A stretch of DNA of 64,000 bases from Apoda limacodes (GCA_946406115.1 OX291543.1:5892501-5956500), one strand, 5' to 3'. Positions 10,073-22,865 are shown, numbered from the stretch's first letter. Notes: generated by a model from the letters alone, not told the origin. A program made the numbers and translations.

Positions 10073-10880
10073 TGAAATTCTGCCCGATTATTTTTTCTAA
10101 TATCTCGATTTTGTGGAAACTCATTTAGGCAGTTGTTGATTAAATCAATTAAATCTCTAAAGAGCCTTATAAATTCAGCTGATGGGTAGTTTAAATTTAT
10201 GCCTTTCAATAGACTCCTCTCTCTAGAGCTGTTCCATCATGTCCAGAAGACCACGACGTGGAAGCCTCTTGATGCAGAGTCTGTAACAAAGAATCTGAAA
10301 CAGAAAAAGAGAAGCAGAAAGTCTTTCACTATGATGACCTATAAGAGTTAGCCCTGATTTGATAATAGTATCACCATCGTCATTTTCACAATTGGAAGTA
10401 GGCGAATGGGGACCCATGAAATTTGTTATCAAAAGTGATTTGAATGAACACTGAAAAGTGTAGCAATCTGGACTAGTATTACGATACTACTACTCTAAGG
10501 TTCTTGATTTAAGTTACGGGTATAAAATACTTTTACGCCCATGTCTTTTAGTTCAGACTAGGTTTCGATGAAACTTTCCAAAGTAATTATCCAGGTACGG
10601 ATACTGGAGACTTGCTTTTTTTTAAATTGATAAGCTTTAAGAGCTTGCTTACTACTTGAATCTAGGTAATAGGTGTTTTTAAGAGTTTTAATTGCTTGTC
10701 TCCAAAATTGTATGTGTTTTGACTCACCATTGATTTTTTTCACAGGACCCCGTTGTTTTCCCAGAGACCTTGCGCGAACCATTCGCGCTGTCGAACAGCC
10801 TATCGAAAAACAAAACAGCTTCTGCTGTATTTTTCATAGTTTTGCTTACTGGGGCTCCATCTGCATGGTTTTCTGCAAAA
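10073..10880 (-). pseudogene. P-element/THAP9-like transposase, C-terminal part
   Basis: After a splice-like TTTATTTTGCAG near 10875, the minus strand encodes NTAEAVLFFDRLFDSANGS, KHIQFWRQAIKTLKNTYY, YTRNLNQEP, then RNTSPDCYTFQCSFKSLL and ITNFMGPHSPTSNCE. These match the order of the C-terminal half of P-element and THAP9-family transposases, in which an LENFFG block normally stands between NLNQEP and RNTSP; here that block is deleted at about 10500-10490. The tail (AEFIRLFRDLIDLINN) runs to 10073, where the PLE 1 arm cuts it off. Frameshifts at about 10780 and 10500 make it a pseudogene. It may belong to the N-terminal fragment at 17290. Confidence 0.75.
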
Positions 10881-11121
10881 TAAAATAATAGTTAACACCA
10901 TATGCTATACTTATATGCCTATTCTATATATATATATACTTTTGCTGTGAGCGTATACCACCTGGATTTCACTGACTAAATTTCACTTTAAAAAAAGTAC
11001 CCTTAGTATTTATTTTGTATGGAACTTTTTTTTTATAAAATTTACGAAACTATTTTCTGACGTTACCAATGATGAACTGAAGCAGAGGTTTTCGTTTGAG
11101 GCAGTCGGTGAAATCCAGGTG

Positions 11122-11178
<57 letters not shown>
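11122..11178. repeat. (TA)n microsatellite
   Basis: A nearly pure alternating TA run with one C interruption near its start. A shorter TA run lies at 10927-10938. Confidence 0.95.
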
Positions 11179-11179
<1 letters not shown>

Positions 11180-11224
11180 GAATATTGTTACATTGTATTT
11201 ACTATATATATACATATACAAAAT

Positions 11225-11310
11225 ATTTTAACAGGCGAATTAGGCCCCTGGTATTGCCTACGGTATCCGCCTACCATCAGGTGTTTGCCAGATTGATGGA
11301 ATCAAACTAA
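11225..11310 (-). repeat. dispersed repeat fragment, CACCTGATGGTA family
   Basis: On the minus strand it reads CACCTGATGGTAGGCGGATA, then CCGTAGGCAATACCAGGGG. Related copies are at 11950-12045 and 18415-18505. Repeats with this core (a T-G-A-T-G followed by a GGTTACC-like box and a CAATACCAG box) are very common in lepidopteran genomes. Family name not known to me. Confidence 0.55.
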
Positions 11311-11949
11311 ATAGAAAAGGTCGTCCTTCCATCCGGCTTGTATCTTGTTTTAAAACAGAAGGTTTTTATTAAGGAAGTTGTTCCTGTTACCTTTGATCAA
11401 ATGCGGAGGCTCATAGACAATGTTTAATTTATGACCGTTTATTAAAATCTTGTTATCTGTAATAAAAAAAAAATGATGTATTTTAGTATATCACTACATT
11501 AAATGTCAAAAATTATGGTTATAGACTTTTGAAACATGTGTCTTTAAAATAAAAATTTAAACTTGTTAGGATCAAGTAGATACGCTTGATAATCAATGAA
11601 TGGTAAAGTATTTGCTTAACTTTATCTAATCTTTATTATGTCACAGGGTTATTGTAAAAGCCGTGGTATCGACATAGATATATGAAACTCTATACAATAC
11701 CAGAAATTTTACAATAACCCTAACACACATGTAAATTATCGTTAGTGTATTTGTTTATCATCATGTAATGACTAATTGAAGTCATATTCATGCAATATAT
11801 TTTTTTTATCAATGCCATGGTTAATAGATATATTAACATCTGATAGACGGTGTTATTAAAATTCATACTTATGTATGTATTAACAAAATAAACAGTATTA
11901 TAAGTATTTGTGTCTGATTCCCATAGTACATACAAGTTTTGCTTACTCT

Positions 11950-12045
11950 GGAACAAAATGGCGGCAACGCGTAAGTAATGCTCCTGGTAACCGCTTCATA
12001 TCAGGTGGGTTGTAAGCTTGTTTCCCACATTAGTGGCTTTTAAAA
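11950..12045 (-). repeat. dispersed repeat fragment, CACCTGATATGA copy
   Basis: On the minus strand it contains CAACCCACCTGATATGAAGC followed by GGTTACCAGGAGCATTAC, matching the core of the 18415-18505 copy. Truncated on both sides. Confidence 0.55.
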
Positions 12046-12549
12046 AAAGATGGTGTTGTGTAATTTGTCCTAAATTAATATATAAAAATCTAACCAATAA
12101 GTAAAATTTTCAGAGATCCGTATATAACTCAGTCCCTTAACATTGCAACAAAAATTTATTGATACGTATGAAGAACTTATATAGGTATAATATACATTAA
12201 AACTAATTAAAAATTTGATTTTTCGAGGTGTCTGCACCACAGGAAATGCCCTTACTATAAAATTTTCTTTACTACTGCTAGACAGATAGGTAGGATTAAA
12301 ACTTAATAAAACCTGTTCAATTATTATGCAAATAAAAAAAAAACCAAAAACATTGTCATCACTCTCACTACCTTTGAAAAAATTAATCTCAACCTTTGTC
12401 AATTCTGACAAATTCAGATTTTTGTGTTCCGTTTCAGTTACAGAAGCAGGAACCAGTTCAGGGAAATCGTTTCTTAGATTGTGTGACGATAAATTGTGAC
12501 GGTTAGTGTTGTTTAAATTTTTGATTATGTGTCTGCGGTAGTAAATAAC

Positions 12550-13870
12550 TTAGACGTTCGACAAAATGACGACATTTGAAGATTTCTGCTCCACATTAGG
12601 TATTTTATAAGAATTTTGATTGGAGTCCAACAATGTTGTTTTAGAAGTAGCTAAATTAGAGGAAGGTTTCGCTGTAGTCATTAAAAAAAAACGTTTGTTC
12701 ATGCTAGGAAAAATATTTTCTTCGTCATCATATACTGTTTCTGCTCGCTTTACTTTGGAGCTAGGCTCAGCGCTCACATAAGCAAAAGATTTCTCCTTAA
12801 GAATTCTCCCAGCATTAGAAATATTGTCATTAGAATCTGAGAATGGTTGTCTTACATGTTTTATTGGAGGTCCGCTTTTAGTGATAGTAGATAATATAGT
12901 TTTTGAAATGGGATTTGCAACGGGTTGTATTTGAATGCCCAAATTTGAAGGTTCCTCGCTGGTATCCAAAGAAATCAAGCTTTGTCGTTTCCTCTGCAAC
13001 TGTTTTACTAAACAATGCTTTTTCAGATCAAAGCATTCACAAAATCCTCTTTTAAGTCAGCTATTACAGAAATAACTTAAAATCCTATGATGAATTTCAT
13101 GTGAGTTTAGTGTTTCGGGTATAGGTATTAAGGAACTAAAGGCTGCCTCATTACTTTTCTTTATATCGTCTATATTCTCGCCAGTGATACAAAACAGTCT
13201 CACGGTTGTTTCATTTTTCAAGAGAGTATATGCCGACAGAGAATCAAGAATATGTTTCCCGTGGGCTACTTTATAATCTAGGAGTCGTTTAATATTCCCC
13301 CCAATACCATCAGCTTCCTTGCCATGGTATGACTCGAAAAAATTCCATGTTCCTTTTTTGAATTCATACTCTTCCAGATATTTATTTAACAGTTAGAAAT
13401 TTTTCTTTGGCTTATATTGCGTTGTGGGGACGTCAAAAAACATATGCAAATGGGTAATTTCTGGATTATTTCTTCTTAAATCCATCAAAAGAGGTTTCAA
13501 ATGTGCCCAAATAGCTTGGGGTGAATGAACAGTAGAATCTGACAATGTGCAATATCCATGTGATTTTTCATATTGTATGTACACGACACAGGTATGTAAA
13601 GATATTTGGTGTTGTAACGCACCAAAGTGTACAGCTTGAATCTCTTCGTGCATTTTGCACGTGTAATTTTCGTAGAAATCGCAATGTAGCAGTGTTTCAT
13701 TATCGTCTAGATTATCTTTCAATTCTTTATAGATTTTATATTGATGAGTGATATTGAAGACATGCAAATTTATATTTTTTCAAATCTCTTTCGAATTGTG
13801 ATATTAAGCCTCTCAGTTTACCTAATTTCATCTCGGTAGTGACTCTTTTTGTCTTTTTGATTTAATCATT
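12550..13870 (-). pseudogene. transposase-like remnant of an unnamed DDE-like family
   Basis: On the minus strand, a start region (about 13830) shifts frame into HVFNITHQYKIYKELKDN, then LLHCDFYENYTCK and EEIQAVHFGALQ (13767-13393), then GYCTLSDST, then HMFFDVPTTQYKPK. Downstream come WNFFESYHGKEADGIGGNIK (about 13360-13300) and a long Ser-rich tail to 12550. The spaced D-F-x-E-N-Y, S-D and D-x-P-T-x-Q-Y motifs followed by HGK-x-x-DGIGG recur together in many animal proteins annotated only as uncharacterized. I read the Asp residues as an RNase H-like DDE core, which is inference. Stops near 13390 and 13055 and a frameshift near 13760 show decay. Confidence 0.6.
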
Positions 13871-14962
13871 TTTCTAATACTGCACTTCTCTTAATGATCA
13901 CTCTAGCCATGAAATTAAATCATCTTTAATTTAGCGTTGGTTACAGGTAATTTTGAAGCTTAGAGTACTACTATTGATTTATAATGGATTCGGTTGTCAC
14001 TAAAAGTGATAAAGTTGATTTAAAAAATAGTTTTAGCTATGTAGTTTGTATAACTGTCAAAAGAAGTTAAATATTCTTTCCAGTTAGTGTAGTAGCAGCG
14101 GCAGCTATACTTATGACGTTAAAGCTTGTTTCGTCCTGCAGCGTCTAAAGCTGTTTGAAGATCTTCATTAACTCCCTATAATTCTTATTGCTTTAAATCT
14201 GCTATATCAGAGTTACTTAAACATCATAAGGTTGTTGTTCAACTTCATTAACGTCATTGGTTCTGCAACGACGTTAATTAGAAGTGTAGTAACACCAAAC
14301 ACTACATGCGTTGTATAACTCTTATATACAGCTTGCGCCTGTAATACGAAAGACAATAAAAGGTTAAATAGTTATACAATTTTGTACGATCCTGATATAA
14401 AGGTTATGGTGTAAGATAAACAAATGGTAATTCTTTAATGACACCATTTAATGTTTGATCACTTGATGATTGATTAGGTTGATGTCTTCGCTAAGTGCGT
14501 AGTTCCTCCCTTATGTCAACCAAATATCGCATAATACTCTTGACTATCGGCGTTGTTATTCTTCGAGTGTCGTAATAGATTTAAGAAAAGTCTGGACCTT
14601 TAAGATAAATATCGCCATTTTCAATCACTTTGTGTCAAAAAAAACTAAATATTTATTTATACAAAATCACTTTTAAATAACGTGGTACCTAAATTTTCCG
14701 AATAATTTTACATAGTTTATGTATACAATCACTAAAACTGTCCAACATTTGAAATTGAATGTCTAAAAACTATTTTAGGTTATTTAAGTTGTTTTACTTT
14801 TTTTTCCTTAAAATCATTTATTTTCTAAGGCGCGCCTTAAACTTGCAAGCGCACAAATAATTAATATTACACTGCAAGAACACTCAATCAACAATATTAA
14901 CATTTCGAGATGAAAATGTTGCAATGTCCGTTGATAAACAGTAGGCACTTATTTTATATTTA
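13871..14962. other. intergenic, nothing recognised
   Basis: AT-rich sequence with no reading frame, repeat array or RNA-like structure that I can support. Confidence 0.4.
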
Positions 14963-15601
14963 TTACAAAAATGAAGTGTTATTTAGTTGAACTTCTCTAA
15001 ATAAATTAAAGTGAAACCAAAAGTAAATACTGAATCGAAGCATTATTCCGCAAATTATCCGTTTCATTGAAGTGCTCTTTACAGCAGCAATATTTTCTTT
15101 TACCCTGTCCGCAATTGTGCGTTTGGTCTGGCCAATGTAAGAACTGCCGCAGCTACAGTCAATTTTGTAGACACCTGGTGTTTGGTACAGGATTACGTCC
15201 TTTGACGTGCGCACTTGCTGTTCAATTTTGGAGTATGGATCATATACCGTCTTAATGGAGAATTTACTTAAAAGCGATCCATTTTTATCCGTTACTCTTT
15301 TGATATAGGGCATGAACGCTGGCTGTCTACTCACCTCTGAATTCTTCGTACGTGTGTTACGGCGACCTGAACTTCTTCTACTCGTTTTGTACCCGTTTTT
15401 CTTAAGTGCCTCTTGAACGTGTGCCAGCTCAGTACCTAAATGTTCAGGGTCACAAAGGTCATAAGCTCGGTTAGTCAAAGACGTCACAACTGATTGTAGG
15501 TGACGTGGGTGACGATGCAAGGCGGCGTTCAGGTATTTGTCCGTGTGTGTGGGCTTCCGATATACAGTATGCCCCAGAGAGCTATCTTCCCTTACATTCA
15601 C
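14963..15601 (-). pseudogene. PLE 2 fragment: linker and GIY-YIG endonuclease
   Basis: One 212-codon frame begins with SLGHTVYRKPTHTDKYLNAA (the region just after the RT domain in PLEs), continues with CDPEHLGTELAHVQEAL and FMPYIKRVTDKNGSLLSKF, and reaches the nuclease at residues about 143-165 (GVYKIDCSCGSSYIGQTKRT). The C-X-C between the GVY and YIG motifs is the usual zinc-ligand position in this nuclease. All RT motifs are missing upstream; the frame stops at a junction with a dispersed repeat at about 15602. The sequence is clearly different from PLE 1 and PLE 3, so it is a separate lineage. Confidence 0.85.
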
Positions 15602-15700
15602 GCGTCAACGGCTGAACGGATTTGGATGAAATTTTGCACACATATAGAATATGATCTGGACATATAGGATACTTTTTATCCCGGTAAAGTGTGCGAAGTT
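15602..15700 (+). repeat. dispersed repeat fragment (GGCTGAACGGATTTGGATG)
   Basis: It reads GGCTGAACGGATTTGGATGA, AATTTTGCACAC, then GATACTTTTTATCCCGG. This block, with a sense close to a fixed consensus, is frequent in lepidopteran short repeats. It abuts the truncated end of the PLE 2 fragment. Confidence 0.5.
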
Positions 15701-17289
15701 TTAGCATTGTCTTTGGATTGCGTTTACTTAGCTTGATTTTTTTTACAGCTTAAAGAGAGCGCAGACGTAAGTATTTGATTTTAATTCCATCTTGACAACT
15801 CCACGCGTTCCTAAGAAAAAGTGTATTGACAGAATGACGGATAACAAAGTGTTCCGTTTTTTTCTTTTGACGTAAAGAACCCCTTAAAACAGTCAGAGGT
15901 AGTTTTGACTTAAGCTTCCTTTCTCCAAGGCGAGGCCTGTGCCTTTACATGGTGGATTGTAAATGACCTTAGCTTTTTTTCTCCAAGGCGAGCCCTCTAT
16001 CCGTGCCGAGGTTTTCTCTACGAACTTTTTGGGTTGAACCTTTTCACATAAATCACCTATCGAAAGCATTTTTTAACTAATAAGTATTCTCATGTTAAGT
16101 GAATGAAACATTCTTATAAAAAATATATCTTTTGACCTGAAATATTTTACTGTGGTAGTCCTCCTCTGCAGCTATGTTTAAGTTTATTGGTATTTTTTTA
16201 AAACAGAAATTTAACGCTCAGAACCTATAATTTTTGTCATGTAATTGGCGCATTTTTTTTCCCGACGCACCCGGAACGCAGTTGTTTTCGGTCTCGATAG
16301 ACTCCAACAACTCGTGCCGAAATAAAATGGTCCGGGCGGCCGAAAACACAAGAGGGAATAAAGTATTCGTATCCAGTATAACATTAGCTTTATTTCATTT
16401 TTGTTACGTCATTTTGTAACTTTACTTTTGTAACGTTATGAAATGACACAAAAATAAACAATATTCAAGTGTTGAATATAACCTCAAATATTTTAAAATT
16501 ACAACGACACTTTTTTTATCAAAACTGGTTTCACTCTCAAAACAATGAAAGAAACATATTTTATTAGTGAGTGGAATACTTAAGAATAAAGTTATCGATA
16601 ATTCTAACAACAAGCAACGAAAACGAATATTGATTTGTTGAAAAAATCTGTGACGCCGTAAAACACTATTCACACCAATTCACGTACGCCGACAAAATAA
16701 CCGACCGATCAAGTACACGGCATTTGATTGGACAATGTCATATTGATACTATTGCCATTTTAAGAAGCAATATTTTACCCATTATCGTATTGTTACAAAA
16801 AATAATAACAAAAAAGAAAGGGTTGTAGTCAAACATTAAACTACCTTTTACAAATATATGTATAAATGAATACCTAATACAGGTACTTTTTTAAGCTTAA
16901 ATGGAGACCCACATGTAAAAATTGTATAATTAAGCTAAATAAACCATTTTGAATTTAAAAAAAAAAATGTATAGTATAATTAAAATCAATTCTTTTAGAC
17001 GGATTATGATTGACTATCCTTAATATATCCTGCAATAAATATACGATAAAATACAAATATTTTTTTACTAATATCTGTTTTTGTAACGCAAGTGCCTCAT
17101 AGTACAAAATAATTTCTATGGAATAGGTTTAGGGTCAGCTCACTAATTCACATTTTTATTATGTTTTAATTAATATTCAATTCTTATATCATTATTAGTT
17201 TAGAAGAAAACTTTGTGTTACAAATAAAACTGTTTGTATTGTAATACCTACAAATCATTATATTAAACATCTAACACCAGTCAACGTTT
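15701..17289. other. intergenic, with a GC-rich insert near 16250-16360
   Basis: No coding homology is seen. A stretch at 15925-16010 holds two imperfect copies of a CTTTCTCCAAGGCGAG-type unit. The segment 16255-16360 is GC-rich against its flanks and is unclassified. Confidence 0.4.
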
Positions 17290-17740
17290 CTACGTATAAA
17301 AATGTACAAAAAAATTTAAAACGACCCTTTTACCGGGTCTTATCTGCACGTTCTGAGTAAATTTATTAAGAGTTCTTGTTGAAGGTAACATAAATATTTT
17401 TTGCAATAATCTATAACTTTTTGTGCTCTGTTTCAAAAAAGATAGAGACAACAGTTTTTCCTCATCACTAAATCTTCTCCTTTTGATATGTTTATTACAT
17501 TGAGTTATTTGCATTGTCACTAATGTTTTCGCTTGTGGCGATAGTTTTTCAATAAGAAATTTAAATGAAGTTTTATCATTCATTTCTTTTGCTTTCTGCA
17601 ATTTTTCTTTTAAAGAATATGTTAGCCAACGTTTCGATTTTGCCACTTCAAGACATCTTCTATAAATCTTTCTGCATTTCGGAATTAATGGATTTTGCAA
17701 TCCTGCATCTAGGTCTAAATGACTTATTTCCTGAAAATTA
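17290..17740 (-). pseudogene. P-element/THAP9-like transposase, N-terminal part
   Basis: The minus-strand frame reads NPLIPKCRKIYRRCLEVA, a basic helix (LKEKLQKAKEMNDKTSF), then RRRFSDEEKLLSLSFLKQS and YRLLQKIFMLPSTRTLNKF with VQIRPGKR. The block 'R-R-R-(F/Y)-S-x-E-(E/D)-K ... KQS...YR-L ... LPS-x-R-T-L' is the signature of the region between the THAP/coiled-coil part and the catalytic domain in P-element and THAP9-like transposases. The frame ends in non-homologous sequence at 17290, and the THAP zinc finger is not visible upstream. It is on the same strand as the C-terminal piece at 10073-10880 and could be the other end of the same element, now separated by about 6.4 kb. Confidence 0.75.
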
Positions 17741-19410
17741 CATAGTTATAATTTCAACAATGTTCAATCTTGATTCTGTATTTAAATTTAAATAAGAATT
17801 AATATATAAGTATTAAAGCCTTGTTATTTGTTATTGCCAAGCGTCGCAAAAGTGCAACTAATTAAACTGGGTTTTTAAAAAGATATAATGACGAGACAGG
17901 TTTTTTAGGGGAATATTGACGTGACAACGTCTTATAAATTGGTTTGCCGGGTGACACTTCAAGAAACTGCGTTACGCTCCGCTCACGTTATGCGCTCACA
18001 ATGAGAGCGAGTGAGAGGCACGCGGCATGGTTAGCCCGCCTAAGAGCGAGAGAGACAGACATAAAAAGTGAAAGGCACAAGTTGTCACGTAAAACTTTCG
18101 CCCGTATACCGACTTTACAGGCAACCAGTTTTTTTTTAATGACACATTCAATATGAATTTGTTTCTTGACGATGTCTTTTAGGTAGTAATCAACATTGTG
18201 AACCGGATACCAATAAGGAAAGAAAATAATTTTACGATTCAAAAGTATTAATTACTTAACCTAATTGAATAGAAGTTTTGAATTTTGAATTGATTTATAG
18301 CAGTGGAAAGTATACATAATATTGATATTGTTTCCGCTAAGACATAAAATATTTCAAGAGTAAGAGTATGATTCTGTATACATGCGCCCAACTGTAGTTC
18401 TTTAGGGTTTTTTTTAATACCACGAAGGTGGCAAGTAAGCTTACGGCCTACCTGATGTTAAGCGGTTACCGTAGCCTATAGACACTTGCAATACCAGGGG
18501 TATTACCATACTGTAGTCTTTAAAGCAAACCTCGAGTTAACATTCTACAAAAAAATATTGTTACATATGAATGGACAGACGGTAAAACAGACAGACTTCT
18601 ATTCAAACACCACAACTGTACTTTTAAAATAAATTAGGTTAGGTAAAATTAAGTGCGTGGCGGACTACGCGTAGTGTATGGTTCTGTTGTTGCTCATCAG
18701 ATATTATGATTTTAAAAATTCATGAACTTATTACTACCTTTTGTACACAACTATGGGGTCTCATTATTTAAAAAAAAAAAAATTCCAACAAATATCAATA
18801 AATGGCGATTTTCTAGTGTGCGCAGTAAATCTACTTACAGCCCAAAAGGCTAGATATCATCGAAATATAAAGCACAAGCACAACATAAAAAAGTATCTAA
18901 TATAAACAAAAGACAGTTTATGTATTCCTCACTTAAAAATTACCAATGTCTTACAGTATTAATAAACAAAACAAAAAAATAAGACTAAATACTAAGAATA
19001 CAAAGAAGTTTGCAAGAGCAAACCAGCCTCCACAGGCGGCACCCATTCAACGAGTATGACACATGAATCAGCCATCGCTTCGCTCAACCATGTTTTAGGG
19101 AACGTAACGACCCGACACACACGCCACCACCGCAGAGACACTTTGAGAGAGCATGACACACTTAAGCAACTCCAATAAAACTTCGATTGTACTAGTTACA
19201 ATGTGTGTAGTAAAGGAACAAAATATAAGAGGAGAAGATTGGAAGGTTCGTAATGCTTTACTACTGAGAAGCAAATAAACTCACTAGTTAATCTTTTATA
19301 CATCATATAAAAATACAATATAACCTTACACTAGGTAATAACATAATATACAATGTTTTAATTTAAAAAAAAAATATATTTCAAATGCCCCAATACATAT
19401 CAATTAAATT
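17741..19410. other. intergenic with dispersed repeat fragments
   Basis: No coding homology. GC-richer patches at 17945-18115 and 19020-19150 look like unclassified dispersed repeats; a recognised one is at 18415-18505. Confidence 0.4.
18415..18505 (+). repeat. dispersed repeat fragment, best copy of the CACCTGAT-like family
   Basis: It reads GGCCTACCTGATGTTAAGCG, then GTTACCGTAGCCTATAGACA, then CTTGCAATACCAGGGG. Of the three copies in the window this is closest to the form I remember from Lepidoptera. It is flanked by a short T-run on the left. Confidence 0.6.
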
Positions 19411-19665
19411 CTAATTTTTCCAAGCATTTTTATCATTTATGTATTCATCAACTTTGTAATAGCTTTTTTTCATTAAACTATCTTTGACATATATTTTAAA
19501 TTTATTTGAGGGTAAATTAACCACATGTTCTGGAATTTTATTGTAGAAAAATATACTTTGTATTGCGAAAGAGCTATGTACCTTCTGAAGGCGACATTTT
19601 GTAACTACCAATATATCCTTATTCCTTGTATTAACACTGTGGAGGTCATTTTGGCGTACATACAT
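19411..19665 (-). pseudogene. non-LTR retrotransposon ORF2 C-terminal tail
   Basis: The 84 codons read NTRNKDILVVTKCRLQKVHS, SFAIQSIFFYNKIPEHVV, then a lysine-rich end (FKIYVKDSLMKKSYYKVDE, YINDKNAW). This is the usual C-terminal tail after the RT domain in many insect Jockey/CR1-type ORF2 proteins (N-T-R-N, then FYN-x-(I/L)-P, then F-K-x-x-(V/L)-K). No RT remains next to it, as expected for a heavily 5'-truncated insertion. The exact clade is uncertain. Confidence 0.6.
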
Positions 19666-22600
19666 AATTAATATAATTGCACAGGTTCAACAAAAAAACT
19701 TTTTTAGAAAATAAACAAAAAATAAAATTACCTGTGTTCCTACTGCAACATTCAGATTGATATTGTAGTTCTAGGGGTGAAGTTACTTCCAAGGTAATCG
19801 GTGGAACCACGGTACTATCTGTTGAGTTTGCTGAAACAAATACATGAAATTTTCTTAAACAAATACACCATTGAAATCCCAAATGATGGTGTAGCATAAT
19901 AAAGTGAATGAAAATATTAGGCAATGATTGTGAAATGAAAAATGGGTAGGTATTCAATTGCATATCAAACACTGCACATACTCAAAAAATCCTCACACGA
20001 TAGTTGAATATAATTCTCACATTTCTGCATATTTAAAAAGCATGTCACAGTCACCTGGTAATAATGATTATGATATAGAGAATCATTAAGTTATATTTAA
20101 CTATGTGATGATTTTTTGAGAAGTATATATAATTTAATTAGTACTTACACAGGTGCATCGACTCCATGTTGTCTTAGGCTGGCTGTTGTTGACAACAACT
20201 GCATTGACTGAACTTTCGGGATTTGAAATGTTATTTACAATTATGTAAGTTGATGCATGTAAATTTATTTTTAAACAATTTTGATATTAGGACTGTTTCT
20301 ATATTATCGATATTAGTCTTTACTTAAGATATATAATTTCAAACACCTAGGGTTTTGTTCCTGACTCGCACACCGAGGTTTCCGTACCAGAATTAAGTAG
20401 AAATAGTAAATAAATGGCACAAAATTGATCATTAAATCATAACTGTATTCAGATCCCAGTAAATATATTTGTTACCTTTCATAGAATGGGATGTTCAACA
20501 TGGCATGTATAGTATATTGTTACTTTAAATTAAAACCAGTAAATCTATATTGCTAAGGGTTGCTGTACCCATCACTTGAATGCCTGTTCATATAGGCTTT
20601 AGTATGCTCTTGTAAATTGCAGTTTATGAGCACTACCGAGTTTCGGACTGTATCCAAATAACCAAAACATACAATTGTCAAATTGTTATCTTTTGCTTCG
20701 TTTATGCCTTTTGCAGGGAGCTTCTGCATGCGCCAACCTTTTCAATTTGCAGTACTTTCTTGACAAAGTCAAAGAAACTATTATAATAACCTAATTTAAC
20801 CTAATTAACGAAAAAAATACAGAATGGTTAATTAGGTGAAATAAGAATGTTTTAGGAACTATATGAGTTTTTCTATAATACTGTATTATGGCTACAACTA
20901 CAAAATGAACAATAAATGATGAAAATAAATAAAAATAAAATATGTGAATAAAATACTTACTGTATCCTCAGTTTCATTCTTAACCACAACTCTATGGGTT
21001 TACCAGCGATCAGCAAACTACTCAGAAGAGCCAAATTTTAATCTCACTTATTTTGGTAATCAATCGTAATTGTTTTATAAAAAACGTGTGAAATAAATTA
21101 TAATTGAAAACATTGATTTAAAAACAAAAAAATATATAAATATCACAAGTAATACAATCTGAAAAAAAATTTTGTTTGTCATTGAAATTGCCAGCTGTCA
21201 GTGAAACAATGTACCTGCTTAAGTATTTTAGAAAATAACTCATTGGTTCACGCCGCCGGGTTCGAATGCCCATCAAAATGAGAGGCAGACACCAGGTTAC
21301 TTTTGGTTATAAAAAATAATATTTCCATTTTTTTTTTCTAAACAAGTAAAGTATATTTTTAGGCTGATGAATCAATGGTCAGTGCTCAATACCATAAAAA
21401 ATTGACGGCTCAAATATCATTATATTTTTTTTCTTTTTTTCTTAGAATGTTATGGGCTGTGCTGATAATTGACTATGAATACTCATACATTTTTGAAAAT
21501 CAATTTAAATTTTTAATGCAGGTCTCAATTTTTTTTTTTTTTTCGCTAAGTTCTTTACCCTAGGACCTAAATACAAAATTTGACGCTGGTCAAATTTACT
21601 TGGAAATAAAATACCAAGCTCCATACTGATTCGGTACAAGTCTTTTATAACTAGGAGAATAGCAACATAGGTTTAAGTCACATTTAGAAAATTTTACTGG
21701 AGCAATTTTTAAGGCTGATTCACACATAACAATTCCGTCAATGAGTCGTCACAATGCTATCACTATTTACTGTAAATGAGGTAGCTGGTATTGTGACGTT
21801 TGAATAGGTCTTGGTGTTTACATGGAAGTATGCTTTACTTTACCTTGCATTACAGAAAAGGACCTTTTTCGTGAAACATTCTCTTGCATATTATTGTAAA
21901 ACTTGCATATTATTGTAAAATACAATTTGGTCCAGATTACATATTACATAGCTATTATCTTCTATAGGTGGATCATAAGCTAAAAAGAATAAATAAACAT
22001 CTCCAAATTACACTTGAATGTACACTTGTATGACAAAAAAATACTGATTGGAGTGTACAAAAGGGTGCGCTGACGAAAAAAGACTTAGAAAACGTCTTTT
22101 TTCCCATAGCTACTTACGAACTGCAACAGTTATATTTGGTTTTTCACTTAATATTTCTGTCTCTGTGAAATGAAATTGGCATCCTCTTCATGCCATTCAA
22201 AAAGCGGGTCTAGAAATGTTAAGAACAAATTTTGCGATGCTGGATATAATCTGAAGCCACTGAAGATTGATCAAAGTTGAAATTAGATCTAATCAGCTTT
22301 AGCCACATTATGAACAAATCTTTGTTATTGGGCAAATCAAATAATTTGGAGCCCTCGGAGCTCGTAGATGTGCAAACCTCTTATAGCACATTTGTTAACA
22401 GGCATATTGCCAGATAATAAAATATCTATAGAAATAGAAAGATACGAAATTAAAAATAAAGGATTTAAAAAAGATTGAATAGAAATAAATGAGATATTTA
22501 TACAAATTATAAATGCTTTCAGTGTTAAAACTGTGAGCACTCAACTATTATCTGTGGCACTCAAGTTTTTTTAGCTGAGCGGGCTCTGGCTTTTATAACA

Positions 22601-22865
22601 TATACCTATCAATATTATTTCAATTATATGATTCCCTAAAATTAGAAATATATTTTTTCATTTAATTTTTTTTTCAAATAGCAATTACAAATAAAAACTT
22701 TGGACTTAAAACAAAAACAAAATTTTACTTTCATTAAAAGATTTGTGTTGTTGACCAATCAAAGTCGACGGAAACCTGTCACTGACCAATCACTAATGAC
22801 TGCGGATTTTGATTGGGTGATTCAGGGCTCAGCACCAAATGACGTATAAATAACCCCTACTACTC
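19666..22865. other. intergenic, about 3.2 kb, nothing coding
   Basis: No frame shows homology. The segment 22740-22865 is somewhat more complex, with two CCAATCA-type boxes (22756 and 22786), TATAAATA at about 22845, and a C-run that ends at the PLE 3 arm. That would fit a promoter-like target sequence, but no transcript start can be shown. Confidence 0.35.

Larger units (their letters stand above)
10890..12540. other. intergenic with TA repeat and short dispersed repeats
   Basis: No credible coding sequence is seen. It holds a TA dinucleotide array (11122-11178) and two short repeat fragments (11225-11310 and 11950-12045), listed separately. Confidence 0.45.

Noticed and set aside
11119..11310. 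Ile/Tyr-rich plus-strand frame
   Set aside because: Translation of the TA microsatellite.
21248..21300. Possible SINE head with a GGTTCGAATGC B-box-like motif
   Set aside because: No A box or tail of the families seen elsewhere; too short to support.
21364..21370. CTGATGA, part of a hammerhead ribozyme core, and similar strings near PLE ends
   Set aside because: PLEs can carry hammerhead ribozymes, but no GAAA core with matching helices was found beside any CTGATGA here. A covariance search would decide.
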